Source: Hymenobacter sp. ISL-91 (lineage in GTDB: Bacteria > Bacteroidota > Bacteroidia > Cytophagales > Hymenobacteraceae). From it: a stretch of 56,306 nucleotides of DNA. The translations under genes were made by a program, and so were the position numbers. Positions 9,458 through 19,121 of the stretch are shown one piece after another. Location: positions 1 through 56,306 of the forward strand of contig NZ_JAGGPS010000045.1 of assembly GCF_018613725.1 (NCBI RefSeq), in the 5' to 3' direction. Positions within the stretch are counted from its first letter, which is position 1; every line of letters begins with the position of its first letter. The notes beneath the pieces were generated by a model that had not been told where the DNA came from, made no database searches, and saw only the letters and a program-made list of their open reading frames with translations.

Positions 9458-11803
9458 TTAGTTGTTGTTGGGTTTGCTGAAGAAGTAGCGCAGGTTCACG
9501 TAGAAAGCGCGCCCCGGCTTTTGCAGGCTGAAGTTGTCGTAGAGCAGGGCGTTTGCCAGGTTTTTGCCTTCTAGCCCAATGTTGTAGCGGCCATTTTTCA
9601 GGCTGTACACCACATTCATGTCGTGGCTGAACTGCTGGGGCACGGTGAGCTTGTCGCCGCCGCGGCTGGGCCAGTAGAGGTAGAATTCGTGCACGTAGAG
9701 CAGGTTGTAGCCCAGGCTCAGGTTGTTGCCCGCCCCGCCCACGTTGGGCAGCTGCCACGACACGTCGGCGTTGCCGAACAGGTAGGGAATGTTGGGCATC
9801 TGGTCCTGGTAAAGCGGGCTGATACCCGTGTAGCCCGGCTCGTATTTCTGCTGATTTTGCAGGTACTGGTAGGTGGCCGAGGCCCCGGCCGAGAAGTAAC
9901 GCTTGTGCGAGTACCGGATTTCGCCGTCCACACCCAGCGTGCGCACCCCGTCGCGGTTGTCGGCCACCAGCTTCGACTGGTTGTTGTTCAGCCGGTTGTA
10001 GATGAAGTTGTCGGAGTTGCGGTACACGCCGTTGGCATTCACCAGAAACCGGTCGTGCTCATTGAGGGCAAAGTTGAAGCTCGCGCCCACGTTCACGTTG
10101 CGGCTGCGCTCGGGCTTCAGGTTGGGGTTGCCCTCCTGGTTTTCCACGTCGCCGAATATCTCCTGGGCCTCCGGCATGCGGTTGGCCAGCTCGTAGGAAG
10201 CTTTCAGCTGGAGGGTGGGCAGCAGAAAGTAGGTGGCCGCCGCGCCGTAGCCCAGCTTGTTGGTTGAGGCCTGGGCGTCGTTTGCCGAAAGCACGTTGCG
10301 CTGCATAATGTGCTTGCCAAACACCGACGTACTCCACTTATCGTCCACGCTGTACGTGTAGCCCACGCCCAGCACGTTCTTGTGCGTTTGCTTCGGCTGA
10401 TCCACCACGGCCGGGTTCAGCGGGTCGGCGCCCCGGCGGTCGAAGGTGTTGAACACGTCGCTCAGGGCCAGGGTCTGGTGCTCAGACAAGCGGTAACTAA
10501 CTGTGCCCGTGGCCAGGCCGTTGTTGTTTTTATACTTGTAGAGGCTGCGCGACCGTTCGCCATTCGAGCCATTGGGCTTGCTGTTGCCAAACCAGTCGTA
10601 GCGCACGCTCATCGTGTCGATGTTTTGCTCGGTGCCCAAGTTGTAGTTGGCATTCAGCGTCACGTCGAGGCCCGGCAGCAGGTCCACCTTTTTATATTTG
10701 AGGCTCGGCATCAGAATCGTGCCGCGGCGGTGCCAGCCCCCAAACACTGAGACCATGCGCGCCCCGGTCTGGATTTCCTTGTAGTTCTTGCCTACCGTCA
10801 CGCCCAGCAGCAGCTTGTCGGCGTAGCGCTTGTCTACCACGCCCACATTGGCAATCAGCGTTTCGTTGTGGTAAGTGTCGTGGAAGCGCGGTACCCGCAC
10901 GCCCGGCGAGTACCGGCCGGTGTAGATGTCGGCCGCGTCCACGGTCACCTTGTAGTTGTTGTCGGAGTAGTTCTGAAACGCGCTTATCTGCGCCGTCAGG
11001 CCACTTTTGGAGGTCAGGGCCGCGTTTATTACGCTGCGGTGGGTGTTGAACGAGCCGTACGAGTAGGACGCGTCGATGTAGTTGCGCTGCCGGTTGCCGG
11101 TGATGATGTTGATGGCCCCGCCCAGCGCATCCGAGCCCAGCCAGATGGGCACCACGCCCTTGTACACCTCAATGCGCTCGGCCGCGTTTATGGGAATGTT
11201 GTTGATTTGAAACGACGAGCCGAAGCCTTCCATCGGAATGCCATCGATGAAGTAGCGCACGTGGTTGCCCGAAAAGCCATTGAGCGACAGGTTGAAGCTG
11301 GAGCCCACTCCGCCCGACTCGCGCACCCGCACCCCCGCCACGCGGTCCAGCGCTCCGGCCAGGTCCAGGGTCGTGTTGTAGAGCGCCTTGGCATCCAGGG
11401 CTGTCACGTTATACGCCTGCCGGTTGGCCTCCTGCACCGCCGAGCGGCCCACTACCATCACCTCGTCCATGCCCACGGAGGTTTCCTCAACGGTCAGCGC
11501 AACGGTGGCGGCCTGGCCTGCCACAACCGAAACCCGGTAGTGCAGCGGCTTGTAGCCAATGCCGGTAACGGCCAGCGTATAGGCCCCCGGGGCTACATTG
11601 TTGATGAGAAACGCACCCGCATCATCTGAAACAGCCCCCAGCGCAGTCTGCTCAATCCTGACGGTGAGCGCCACAGCGGGCTGCTCGGAGCCGCTGCTGA
11701 TAGTTCCCCGGATGGACCCGGTAACCTGCGCAATCGAAAAACGGCTGCCGACGCACAAGAGTACCAACAGAACTAATCTTGCAACTTGTATCGCTCTCAT
11801 CAT
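9458..11803 (-). CDS. TonB-dependent receptor, siderophore type
   Basis: 781 residues: signal peptide (1-25, ending near 'SRFSIAQ'), a carboxypeptidase-regulatory-like beta domain (about 28-110), a plug domain with 'LAGALDRVAGVRVRESGG' and 'IERIEVYKG'-type signature ('AERIEVYKGVVPIWLGSD'), then a 22-strand barrel ending in 'GRAFYVNLRYFF' with a terminal aromatic. It would import ferric siderophore or a similar ligand across the outer membrane using TonB energy. It is the first gene of the six-gene leftward operon ending at 4991, with a promoter 63 bases upstream. The ligand cannot be told from sequence. Two adjacent ATG codons exist; the first is given. Confidence 0.92.
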   Translation of the reverse strand: MMRAIQVARLVLLVLLCVGSRFSIAQVTGSIRGTISSGSEQPAVALTVRIEQTALGAVSDDAGAFLINNVAPGAYTLAVTGIGYKPLHYRVSVVAGQAATVALTVEETSVGMDEVMVVGRSAVQEANRQAYNVTALDAKALYNTTLDLAGALDRVAGVRVRESGGVGSSFNLSLNGFSGNHVRYFIDGIPMEGFGSSFQINNIPINAAERIEVYKGVVPIWLGSDALGGAINIITGNRQRNYIDASYSYGSFNTHRSVINAALTSKSGLTAQISAFQNYSDNNYKVTVDAADIYTGRYSPGVRVPRFHDTYHNETLIANVGVVDKRYADKLLLGVTVGKNYKEIQTGARMVSVFGGWHRRGTILMPSLKYKKVDLLPGLDVTLNANYNLGTEQNIDTMSVRYDWFGNSKPNGSNGERSRSLYKYKNNNGLATGTVSYRLSEHQTLALSDVFNTFDRRGADPLNPAVVDQPKQTHKNVLGVGYTYSVDDKWSTSVFGKHIMQRNVLSANDAQASTNKLGYGAAATYFLLPTLQLKASYELANRMPEAQEIFGDVENQEGNPNLKPERSRNVNVGASFNFALNEHDRFLVNANGVYRNSDNFIYNRLNNNQSKLVADNRDGVRTLGVDGEIRYSHKRYFSAGASATYQYLQNQQKYEPGYTGISPLYQDQMPNIPYLFGNADVSWQLPNVGGAGNNLSLGYNLLYVHEFYLYWPSRGGDKLTVPQQFSHDMNVVYSLKNGRYNIGLEGKNLANALLYDNFSLQKPGRAFYVNLRYFFSKPNNN

Positions 11804-11865
11804 ATGCAGATAGAAAAGCCGTTTACCAGCGCTTTTAGAGCGGCTGTGTTGGGCTCATTACCCTG

Positions 11866-11896
11866 CAAATGTATAGTTGTTTAGAAGGATTACAAA
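11866..11896 (-). promoter_or_regulatory. Bacteroidota-type promoter of the iron-uptake operon
   Basis: On the minus strand TTTG (11896-11893) is followed, after 19 bases, by TACATTTG (11873-11866), a full match to the Bacteroidota consensus TTTG...TAnnTTTG. It lies 63 bases before the receptor start, and the surrounding region is AT-rich. A Fur site might be expected here, but I could not identify a convincing one. Confidence 0.75.
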
Positions 11897-12032
11897 TAAC
11901 AAAATGAGTTTATATAGAATCTATCTTAATAACATCACCCCTTACAGCTAAGCCGCATCAGGCTGCTACGCCCAGTAAACACCCCCTATATAGCGACTTA
12001 GCTACCAGAGAATACTGGAGAAAACAAGCCGG

Positions 12033-12205
12033 AAAAATCTTTAGCCTGTAGCTCAAGCCCACCCAGGCCAACCGTGTCTGGTCCAGCCGGGGCATACCTA
12101 GTTTACCCCTGGCCAACGGCGACTGGGCTTATCTGTCTGCTTTTCAGGACATGGCCAGCAAGCAGGTGAAGGGCTAGCAGGTTGAGGCGACGATGTACCA
12201 GGCCA
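12033..12205 (+). pseudogene. Remnant of an IS3-family transposase (integrase core fragment)
   Basis: From 12067 one frame reads NRVWSS, then LPLANGDWAYLSAFQDMASK and later QVEATM. This matches the start of the DDE core of IS3/IS150-type OrfB proteins, where 'W.SDITYLPL' is expected. Here the first catalytic Asp is replaced ('SSRGIPSL'), a TAG interrupts the frame near 12175, and the preceding piece 'AQAHPGQP' lies in another frame, so frameshift and stop have destroyed it. No terminal repeats are recognised. Confidence 0.65.
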
Positions 12206-12248
12206 CACGCTTGTACTGCGGCGGCGTCCGTACCCTGCCAAACCGGTT

Positions 12249-15200
12249 TTACAGCAGGGTAATGCGCTTTACTAACCGCCCCGCCGGCGTTTCAATGACC
12301 GCCAGATAAAGGCCGGCCCGACAATGAGCCAGAGATATGGTCAGCTCATCAGCCGTAGCCGAGGGCGCCGTTTGGGTAGCTATCAGACTGCCGATGGCAT
12401 CGTAAATACGTACCTGCCGAACCACGAAGTCGGCCTGGCGCCAGCTGATGATGACCTTGTCATGCGTGGGGTTGGGCGACACGTTAACTGCTTCATTCAG
12501 CGGCAGGGCACTCACGTGGAACAGCTCCCCCGATTGGCCCTGGCCGCCGGCCCCGGCCACCGTAACGGCACCTGTGCCGGCCCCGCGGGGCACCAGCACT
12601 TCGGCACTCGTGGCCGTGGCGCGCAAAACCCGCGCGGCAAGCCCGTCAAACAGGATGGTGTCGTTGAGCCCTTCCTCGCCGAAGTTGCGTCCCGTGATGG
12701 TCACTGCGGTGCCGACGGGCCCTTGCGCCGGGCTGAAGCTGGTGATAACCGGGGCCGGAATCACGCCCAGGCTCGCGTCCGTTGTGGCCTGCCCGCCGGG
12801 GGTCTGCACCCGAACCGGGCCGGATTGCGCGCCCGGCGGCACCCGGACCACCAGACTGGTAGCCGAAGCCTGCAGCACCTGGCCGGCCTGCCCACCTGCA
12901 AAAGTTACCACGTTGCGCGACGTTGCTTCGGCGAAGTGAGCACCCATCAGCGCCACGGTGGCGCCGGTGCGCACCCGGCCCGGCTGGGCAATGCTGATGG
13001 CCGGTGGGTACCAGACCATAAAGGGCGCACTGCTGACTACCTGCCCGCCCAGCGTCCGAATGCTTATGCGGCCGAGGGTGGCGCCTGCTGGCACTTCTAC
13101 GCGCAGGCTGCTGGGGCTCGCCTGGAGCACCCGGGCGGCTACGCCGTTAAAGGCCACGGTATCCTGCGCCGTGAAAGCCGAAAAGTGCGTGCCGGTCAAG
13201 GTTACTTGGGTACCCGGCTGCCCTTCGCCCGGCGCTACGCCGGTAAGCGTTGGGGCCTGGAATACGGTAAAGCTCGGGCTGCGGGTCCCGCCGTCGGCCG
13301 TCGTCAGCGTCAGCACGCCGGTAGTGGCGCCGGCCGGTACCCGCACCGTGAGGCGGGTGCTGCTGGCGCTTTCCACCGGGGCCACCACGCCATTGAAAGC
13401 GACGTAGTTGCGGGCCGCAACGGGAGAGAACCGGGTTCCGGTGAGCGTTACCAGCGTGCCCTGGCGGCCCTGGGCCGGTGCCAGAGCCGTAATGCCGGGC
13501 GAGGCCAGCACCTCCGGGTACTGCAAAGCAACGGCGGCCACTACGCTCGGCGGCATATCGTAGATGCGGTTGGTGGTCGTGTCAGTCCGAACGGCTTCGT
13601 TGTAGTCGAAGAAGATATCGGCGAAGTTGTCGATGCGGGTGCGGGCCGGCAAGGCGGCTTTGGGCCGGATGCTGAACTGCACAAAGCCATGGCTGCCCGC
13701 TTCATTGCTGGTGCTGTCGGGCAGCATGATGCGGTCGAAGGTGAACGTGAGCACCGGGCGCTTCCGGCCGGAAACGCTCAGCCGGTACGGGTGCGATACG
13801 GCCCCCACCAGCAGCGTGCTCAGGTCCAGGTCGGCCGAGAGCGTATCGACTACCGCCACCTGGTAGGCCACGTCGTTGCCCGTGTTCTGGAACCGGATCT
13901 GATACCGCAAAGCCTCGCCGGTGGGCGTATAGCGCTGCGCCGTGCGCCCAGTCGGCACCACCTGCTTGTCGTTGGGGTCGTAGGAATCCAGGATGGGCTG
14001 GCAATTCTCCACGAATCCGGGCTGCGCCCCCCCAGGCGACATGGCCAGCATGGCCGGGTCGGGCAAGGCACTAGTGCGCAACGCGGGCACTTCCACGGTG
14101 GCGCTGGCCAGCTGGCCAAACGGGTGGCTGGCCGGCTGATCCACTTCTACCCGCACCACCGGGCTGGTAGCGGCCCAGCGCAGCACCAGGCTGTCGCCGG
14201 CCGCCAGGGCGATAGGGCGCACCAGCGAGAGCTGCGCATCCTGGAAAATACGCAGCCCCAGGCTGTCGGTGGTAGCGGCAGCGCCCCGGTTGTGCACCAC
14301 GAAGCGCACCTGGCTGCCACCCGCTACCTGGCCGGCCACTGCCAACGAGGCCCGGTTCCAGCTTGCTGGCGGAACGTACCCGTTCGCCGGACTGATCCAG
14401 GCGCGGGTACACACGGTCAGCCCGCGGATGGTCGGGTCGTCGCAGCGCACCGAGTCCAGAATAGTGATGGTGCCACGCTGGTTGGGCTGCAGCGCCCCCA
14501 CCGCAAATACGTAGTTACCCGTCGCATCCACAGTATGCGGCACATCGGCCCGCACGAAAATAACTTCCGGGGGCAGCGCAACCGTCACCGTGGCGTTGGG
14601 CGCGGCCGCAAAGCCCGTGTTGGCGTAGCTGACGGCGGTGGTGTTGCGAAAGCAGCGCCGGCGCCGGTCCGAGGCCACACTCACGCTCAGGTGCGGCGCG
14701 GTGCTGACCTCATTGCCAAAGTCGGGACCATTGACCGCGTTGCCGTACGAGCTGAGCGAAACGGTGGGCGGCCCCGAACACCGCTGCCGCACCGTGCGGC
14801 CCGGCTGCAGGGCGGGCAGAATCTGCTGCACGAAATAGGTGCCCGTATCCACGGATAAGGTGTAGTTGCCGTTGGCATCGGTCAGCCCGTAAATATCGCC
14901 CGGTTCGGCCATCACCACCATGTCGGGCAGCGCCGGCTCGTTGGGCTGCTGCACGCAGTCCCCGTTTAAATCCTGGAATATCTTGCCACTGATCAGGTTC
15001 TCGGGCCGGCTGGTTGTGGGCACAAAAAACCGCAGCACATCATGCCCCCAGCGGGCCGTCGTGAGCCGCGTGCCCCGCTGATTAACGGTGATAACCGGCG
15101 GGTTGCTGCCTACTACCAGCTTCGTCTGGCGGTTGCTGCCCGCCTCATACAGGGTGATGAAATTATCCTTGCCCACGCTGGCGTACACGTTGCCGGCCCC

Positions 15201-16742
15201 GTCCACGGCCAGGCCCGCGTCGTTGGCCGACAAGGAGGGGGAGCCCTGAAACGAGGGAGGGAATTGGGAAATAAACTCGCGCAGCAGCTGGCCGCTGGAA
15301 CTAAACCGCTGGATTCGGGCGCCGGCCCCATCCGATACGTACACATCCCCACGATAATCCAGCACTATCCCGCGGGGAGCGTAAAACTGTCCCGGGCCGG
15401 GTCCGCTGCCACTGCCTCCCTCCCCAATCAGGTGCAGCAGCTGGCCCTGCGCATTGTACTTGCGCACCCCGCTGTAGTAGTCGAGCACGTACAGGTTGCC
15501 GCCCACATCCACGGCCAGGTCCGAAGGATAGTAGCCGTTGGAGTTGGTGCCGGGATTGGGAAGGTCGACTTTGCCAATAAACTGGCCCTGCGGGTTGAAT
15601 TTCTGAACCCGCGGGGGGAAGGTGAAGCCTTCCAGCCCGTACACGTTGCCAAACAGGTCGAGGGCAAAACTGGTGAGCAGGGAGAACTGTCCATCGCCTC
15701 TGCCAGGCGTTCCGATGGTTGCTATTTGCTGGCCGGCAGGGTTGATTTTGACGATGCGCGTCTGTTTGAAGTCCATGTAATAGATGTTGCCGGCTTCATC
15801 CTGCCGCATCCGGTGGCCAAACGTCATGTCGTTGCCCCATTTGGCCAACTGCTTCCCATTAGGGCTCAGCTTGCGAATGGAGCTCACGCTTTGCTCCCGG
15901 TCGTAGGCATCGGCGAGGTACACGTTGCCGGCCCCGTCCATGGCCAGGGCCGCGTGCGCCCCATTAAGCGAGATGCTGTCGGCGCCAAAATTCCCCTGAT
16001 GCACGCCCTGGGCGCTGTATTGCTGAATGGCCCGCTGCCGCGAGCTCACGACGTAGAGCTTGTTGGCGCTATCAATTGCCAGTCCCCACGTTTTGTCAAA
16101 CATGTCCTGCCCCGGGAAACGCAACGAGAGCGAAGCAAGCAGTTGCCCCGCGGCGTTGAGCCGGACGGCCGTGTAGTTGCTGTTGAGCACGTACACGCTG
16201 CCGTCGGGGGCGAGCTTGACATCGATTGGCTGTACCAGGGCCGGCGCACCAGCGGGGGCGTACACCCACTGCACCTGCCCGTTGGCCCCAATTTTCTGCA
16301 GGCGGTTGTTGCCGGTGTCCGCCACGTACAGGTTACCGGCCGCATCCACGGCCACGCCTCCCGGCTGCTGAAATTGCCCCGTAGCCGCGCCCGCGCCGCC
16401 AATCTGCGTGAGGGAGTCTCCGTTTGGGCTGTACTTGCGCACAAACGACTGCGCCTGATTCACCACGAAAATATTGTTCTGCCCATCCAGGGCGATGGCG
16501 CGGTAATCCGGCGTCCGCGTGGCCGACCGGAGTGGAATGGTTTGCAGGTAGCGGCCCGCGGCATCGAGCTGCACCAGCCCCGCACGGTCAAGGACGTGCA
16601 CGACGCCGGTCGAGCTCACCTTAACGTCCTGGGGAAAGTCGAGCGGCGTGCCCAGCACTCGGTCAAGCCGAAAATCGCGCACCTGGGCCGAAGCCGACGT
16701 AATTATTGCCAGTAAGCAGAATAGCAGTAGAGGTTTTTTCAT
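12249..16742 (-). CDS. Giant secreted NHL/IPT-repeat protein with type IX secretion signal
   Basis: 1497 residues from ATG 16742, which begins a clear signal peptide (KKPLLLFCLLAIITSASAQ). The earlier in-frame ATG adds 67 unlikely residues. In order: NHL beta-propeller repeats (about 30-620, e.g. 'PGGVAVDAAGNLYVADTGNN'), an SdrD-like B domain ('GKIFQDLNGDCVQQ'), DUF11-like domains, a DUF7619-like domain ('DSYDPNDKQVVPTG', 'FADIFFDYNEAVRTDT'), four IPT/TIG domains (about 1105-1420, e.g. 'GTLVTLTGTRFSP'), and a C-terminal sorting domain ('VSPNPTHDKVIISW', 'GLYLAVIETPAGRLVKRI'). It should cross the outer membrane by the type IX system and be anchored or released outside. Probable role is adhesion or surface structure; this is inference. 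Confidence 0.9.
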   Translation of the reverse strand: MKKPLLLFCLLAIITSASAQVRDFRLDRVLGTPLDFPQDVKVSSTGVVHVLDRAGLVQLDAAGRYLQTIPLRSATRTPDYRAIALDGQNNIFVVNQAQSFVRKYSPNGDSLTQIGGAGAATGQFQQPGGVAVDAAGNLYVADTGNNRLQKIGANGQVQWVYAPAGAPALVQPIDVKLAPDGSVYVLNSNYTAVRLNAAGQLLASLSLRFPGQDMFDKTWGLAIDSANKLYVVSSRQRAIQQYSAQGVHQGNFGADSISLNGAHAALAMDGAGNVYLADAYDREQSVSSIRKLSPNGKQLAKWGNDMTFGHRMRQDEAGNIYYMDFKQTRIVKINPAGQQIATIGTPGRGDGQFSLLTSFALDLFGNVYGLEGFTFPPRVQKFNPQGQFIGKVDLPNPGTNSNGYYPSDLAVDVGGNLYVLDYYSGVRKYNAQGQLLHLIGEGGSGSGPGPGQFYAPRGIVLDYRGDVYVSDGAGARIQRFSSSGQLLREFISQFPPSFQGSPSLSANDAGLAVDGAGNVYASVGKDNFITLYEAGSNRQTKLVVGSNPPVITVNQRGTRLTTARWGHDVLRFFVPTTSRPENLISGKIFQDLNGDCVQQPNEPALPDMVVMAEPGDIYGLTDANGNYTLSVDTGTYFVQQILPALQPGRTVRQRCSGPPTVSLSSYGNAVNGPDFGNEVSTAPHLSVSVASDRRRRCFRNTTAVSYANTGFAAAPNATVTVALPPEVIFVRADVPHTVDATGNYVFAVGALQPNQRGTITILDSVRCDDPTIRGLTVCTRAWISPANGYVPPASWNRASLAVAGQVAGGSQVRFVVHNRGAAATTDSLGLRIFQDAQLSLVRPIALAAGDSLVLRWAATSPVVRVEVDQPASHPFGQLASATVEVPALRTSALPDPAMLAMSPGGAQPGFVENCQPILDSYDPNDKQVVPTGRTAQRYTPTGEALRYQIRFQNTGNDVAYQVAVVDTLSADLDLSTLLVGAVSHPYRLSVSGRKRPVLTFTFDRIMLPDSTSNEAGSHGFVQFSIRPKAALPARTRIDNFADIFFDYNEAVRTDTTTNRIYDMPPSVVAAVALQYPEVLASPGITALAPAQGRQGTLVTLTGTRFSPVAARNYVAFNGVVAPVESASSTRLTVRVPAGATTGVLTLTTADGGTRSPSFTVFQAPTLTGVAPGEGQPGTQVTLTGTHFSAFTAQDTVAFNGVAARVLQASPSSLRVEVPAGATLGRISIRTLGGQVVSSAPFMVWYPPAISIAQPGRVRTGATVALMGAHFAEATSRNVVTFAGGQAGQVLQASATSLVVRVPPGAQSGPVRVQTPGGQATTDASLGVIPAPVITSFSPAQGPVGTAVTITGRNFGEEGLNDTILFDGLAARVLRATATSAEVLVPRGAGTGAVTVAGAGGQGQSGELFHVSALPLNEAVNVSPNPTHDKVIISWRQADFVVRQVRIYDAIGSLIATQTAPSATADELTISLAHCRAGLYLAVIETPAGRLVKRITLL

Positions 16743-16846
16743 GCGCAACTTAGGATAGCGGATAGCAGAAATGGAGGTGGGCCAAGCAGTGTAAAGGCGA
16801 GCAGTACAAGGCCAACTCTGCTGGCTCTGGCCTGCGAATGGGCTGA

Positions 16847-16877
16847 CAAATGTAGCGCAATAGCCTGACCGGGCAAG
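16847..16877 (-). promoter_or_regulatory. Probable promoter of the NHL/IPT surface protein
   Basis: Minus strand TACATTTG (16854-16847) with CTTG 19 bases upstream (16877-16874), one mismatch from the TTTG consensus. It lies 105 bases before the chosen ATG at 16742 and inside the rejected N-terminal extension, which supports the shorter start. Confidence 0.6.
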
Positions 16878-17693
16878 CCCACCAAATTGCTGATCGACTG
16901 GAATGTAGACGCCTGCTACCGCATCGGACGCCAGGCGCAGCAAAGTCCCGGTTGTGGCTGGCTACCATGGCACTGGGGCAGTTGCGGCAGCCGTCAACAG
17001 ATATACTGAGCAAGCAAAGGGAAGGACTGACCCGCTGCTGCCAGCTGCGTGGCGTTAGCCCAGGTATGCCAGCATGGTGGTGCTGAACTTAGCTGGCATA
17101 GACCCGCTGCGTAATAGATATTGCGGTCCTGATCATCGTAGCTAAACGAAGCCCTTGCACGAGCCGTGGCTTGACGGTGACAGCGTGCTTCTTCGCACAG
17201 GCAGTTTACCCATTTGGCTCTCCACCCAGCTTGGCGATTATCGAAGCTGTGTAGGAAGTCTGAGAATTCAAGATTGGACGTCATGCTGAGCTTGTCGAAG
17301 CATCTCTCCCGCTTCGTCAGGTTCGTTCAATAAAGCGGTAGAGATGCTTCGACAAGCTCAGCATGACCGCCTGACGACTTCCTAAACAGCTTCATCACGA
17401 TGCCGGTAACTAAGCAAGTAGCTAACCTGGTAGCGAATGAAGATATCAGGCTCGTATTCAAAAAGTAACAATGTCCTGACAGAAGGGCAAAAATATGGCT
17501 GCTGTATTGCTGATGCCGGATTCTAAACAACCGGATATCGCCCAGCAAAGCATCTTTATCCCTGGAGGTTGTTATTTTCTGTTCTTTAGCCTGGCCTGAA
17601 TGCACCGGCCTTTGTAAGCGCTCTGTTGCGCGCTGTCTGTGGCTGGTTGTGAAGTCAACTACAGCGCTGGGCTTAGCAGAAAGGGCGCAGGGG
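16878..17693. other. Long intergenic stretch with a repeat element and no recognised gene
   Basis: About 800 bases between the surface-protein promoter and the stop of the ASCH-like gene. It holds the 151-base hairpin element at 17243-17393. The remaining open frames have mixed codon use and no family resemblance, and I see nothing else in it. Confidence 0.5.
17243..17393. repeat. MITE-like hairpin element, copy 1 (151 bases)
   Basis: Terminal inverted repeats GAAGCTGTGTAGGAAGTC (17243-17260) and GACTTCCTAAACAGCTTC (17376-17393) match at 17 of 18 positions. Inside lies a long hairpin with arms 17278-17315 and 17333-17367 (TCATGCTGAGCTTGTCGAAG against its complement). The trinucleotide ATC flanks both sides and could be a target duplication. 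Copies or relatives lie at 49702-49851, 54338-54436 and 56146-56296. Confidence 0.75.
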
Positions 17694-18053
17694 TTAATAA
17701 CGCGCCGGCGTCCAGTGGATGAGCTGCCCGTCGAAGAAAGGGCCGTAGTGGTCCTGAAACCAGTCCAGCAACATGTGCGCGTCTGCGAATCCATCGTGGT
17801 AGGCCAGCTGCGCTAACTCGGCTCCGAAGATGGAGCGCTCGTCGATGAACAGGTGCTGGCCGCCGAGAATGCGCAGGTGCTGGGTGCTGCTTACCGTCGC
17901 GTCGGGGCGAAACGTTCGGCCGGTGGCCTGGTCTGCGTTGAGGCAGAAGTGGATGAGCTGGCCGGCCTTCCAGCGGTGGCCCCGGCGGATAGTATGAATC
18001 TTGGTGCCAGCCTGAATGGGAGCCGCAAATGCGGGGTCGAAACCAAGGATCAT
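17694..18053 (-). CDS. Small ASCH/PUA-like protein
   Basis: 119 residues from ATG 18053 (MILGFDPAFAAPIQAGTKIH); an ATG 11 codons upstream is possible. The opening pattern 'F.P.F...I.AGTK.HTIR..HRWK.G..IHF' is that of ASCH/PUA-fold proteins often found in phages and mobile regions, followed by 'LFIDERSIFGAELAQLAYHDGF', which resembles their C-terminal half. Such domains are thought to bind RNA or modified nucleotides. No biochemical role is known for this type. It stands alone, between a repeat element and an insertion sequence, which hints at acquisition by transfer. Confidence 0.65.
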   Translation of the reverse strand: MILGFDPAFAAPIQAGTKIHTIRRGHRWKAGQLIHFCLNADQATGRTFRPDATVSSTQHLRILGGQHLFIDERSIFGAELAQLAYHDGFADAHMLLDWFQDHYGPFFDGQLIHWTPARY

Positions 18054-18157
18054 AGGCGTCTTATACGTACTTGGCCGCGGTAGCATTCGTCCCGCCCAGG
18101 CTAAATTACTAGTATCTTACTAAGCAGGGACAGTTATTGATAGGGGCAAGGCGACTA

Positions 18158-19005
18158 GAGGCTGTTACGGACTGGTAGCGCGAAAAACGCCTTTTGCCAG
18201 CAAGAGTGTAGCGAAGGCCAGGAAGTGGAACTGCTGTATGGTCAGGGCCAGGCGTTCGTAGTCGCGGGCCAGACGGCGGAAGCGGGCGGCCCAGCCGAAG
18301 CTGCGCTCGACGACCTAGCGGCGGGGCAGCAGCACAAAGCCGGTCTGGCCTTCGGGCTTGACAACGACCTGCAAATCAATGTCGTGCACGACAGCGGCGT
18401 ACGCGGCGTCCTCGCCCGTGTAGCCCTGATCTACATAGGCCACCTGTACCTTTTGGCCCGTAACCTGCTGCACCCGCTCACAGAGTGCCTCCACCTGCCC
18501 GCGGTCCGGCGCATTAGCTGGCGTGACGACGGCGGCCAGCAGGTGGCCCAGCGTGTCGACGGCCACATGCACCTTGCTACCCTTGCGTCGCTTGGCGCCG
18601 TCGTAACCGGCGCGGGCGCCGCTTTCGGGCGTGCTCTGCACCGTGCGTGAGTCCAAAATAATGACCGTGGGCTCGGCCTCGCGGCCAGCCAACACCCGCG
18701 CCAGTTCGCGTAAATCGGCCATCATGTGTTCAAAACGACGGTTATCCCGCCAGCGGGCCCATTGTTGATACACGGCGGCCCAGGGCGGCAGCTCATGGGG
18801 TAGATACCGCCAGCCGCAGCCGGTTTTGACCAGGTAGCGCAGGGCGTTGAACATGTCGCGCAGCGCATGCGCGCGTTACGGCGCATCTTCCCGAACCAGG
18901 GCTAAATAGGGCGCCACAAACGTCCATTCTGCATCCGTTACGTCGTTGGGGTATCCGCTTTGCTGTGCCATACCCCAAATTACACTACCAGACCATAACA
19001 GCCTC
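18158..19005 (-). mobile_element. IS5-family insertion sequence (IS427-like), inactivated
   Basis: 848 bases bounded by inverted ends: left GAGGCTGTTACGGACTGGTA (18158 on) and the complement of the right end GAGGCTGTTATGGTCTGGTA, differing at two positions. TA flanks both sides, and CTAG is shared at both junctions (18155-18158 and 19005-19008), fitting the TA target preference of the IS427 group. It carries one transposase frame broken by two stop codons. The transposase stop codon lies inside the left inverted repeat, as is common in compact insertion sequences. Confidence 0.85.
18165..18971 (-). pseudogene. IS5-family transposase with two in-frame stop codons
   Basis: Translating from ATG 18971 gives one continuous frame of 268 codons that begins MAQQSGYPNDVTDAEWTF, the IS5/IS427 start, and ends with [16 protein letters not shown]. 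Two codons are nonsense: TAA at 18878-18876 (codon 32, in 'REDAP*RAHALRD', where Gln is usual) and TAG at 18317-18315 (in '[13 protein letters not shown]', where the family has Trp). Each is one base from a sense codon. The DDE motif pieces 'IILDSRTVQSTPE', 'YVDQGYTG' and 'VVERSFGW' are otherwise intact, so decay is recent. Without suppression no active transposase is made. Confidence 0.85.
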
Positions 19006-19121
19006 TAGACCACTTCATGCAGCGCTTGTCGGATTTCGGCGTGTCTTTCATAACGAAGGAAAGACACTCCACCAAACTGTCCAGATTTGGTCGACCATCT
19101 CACCTTGCCCTGCAGTAGCCC

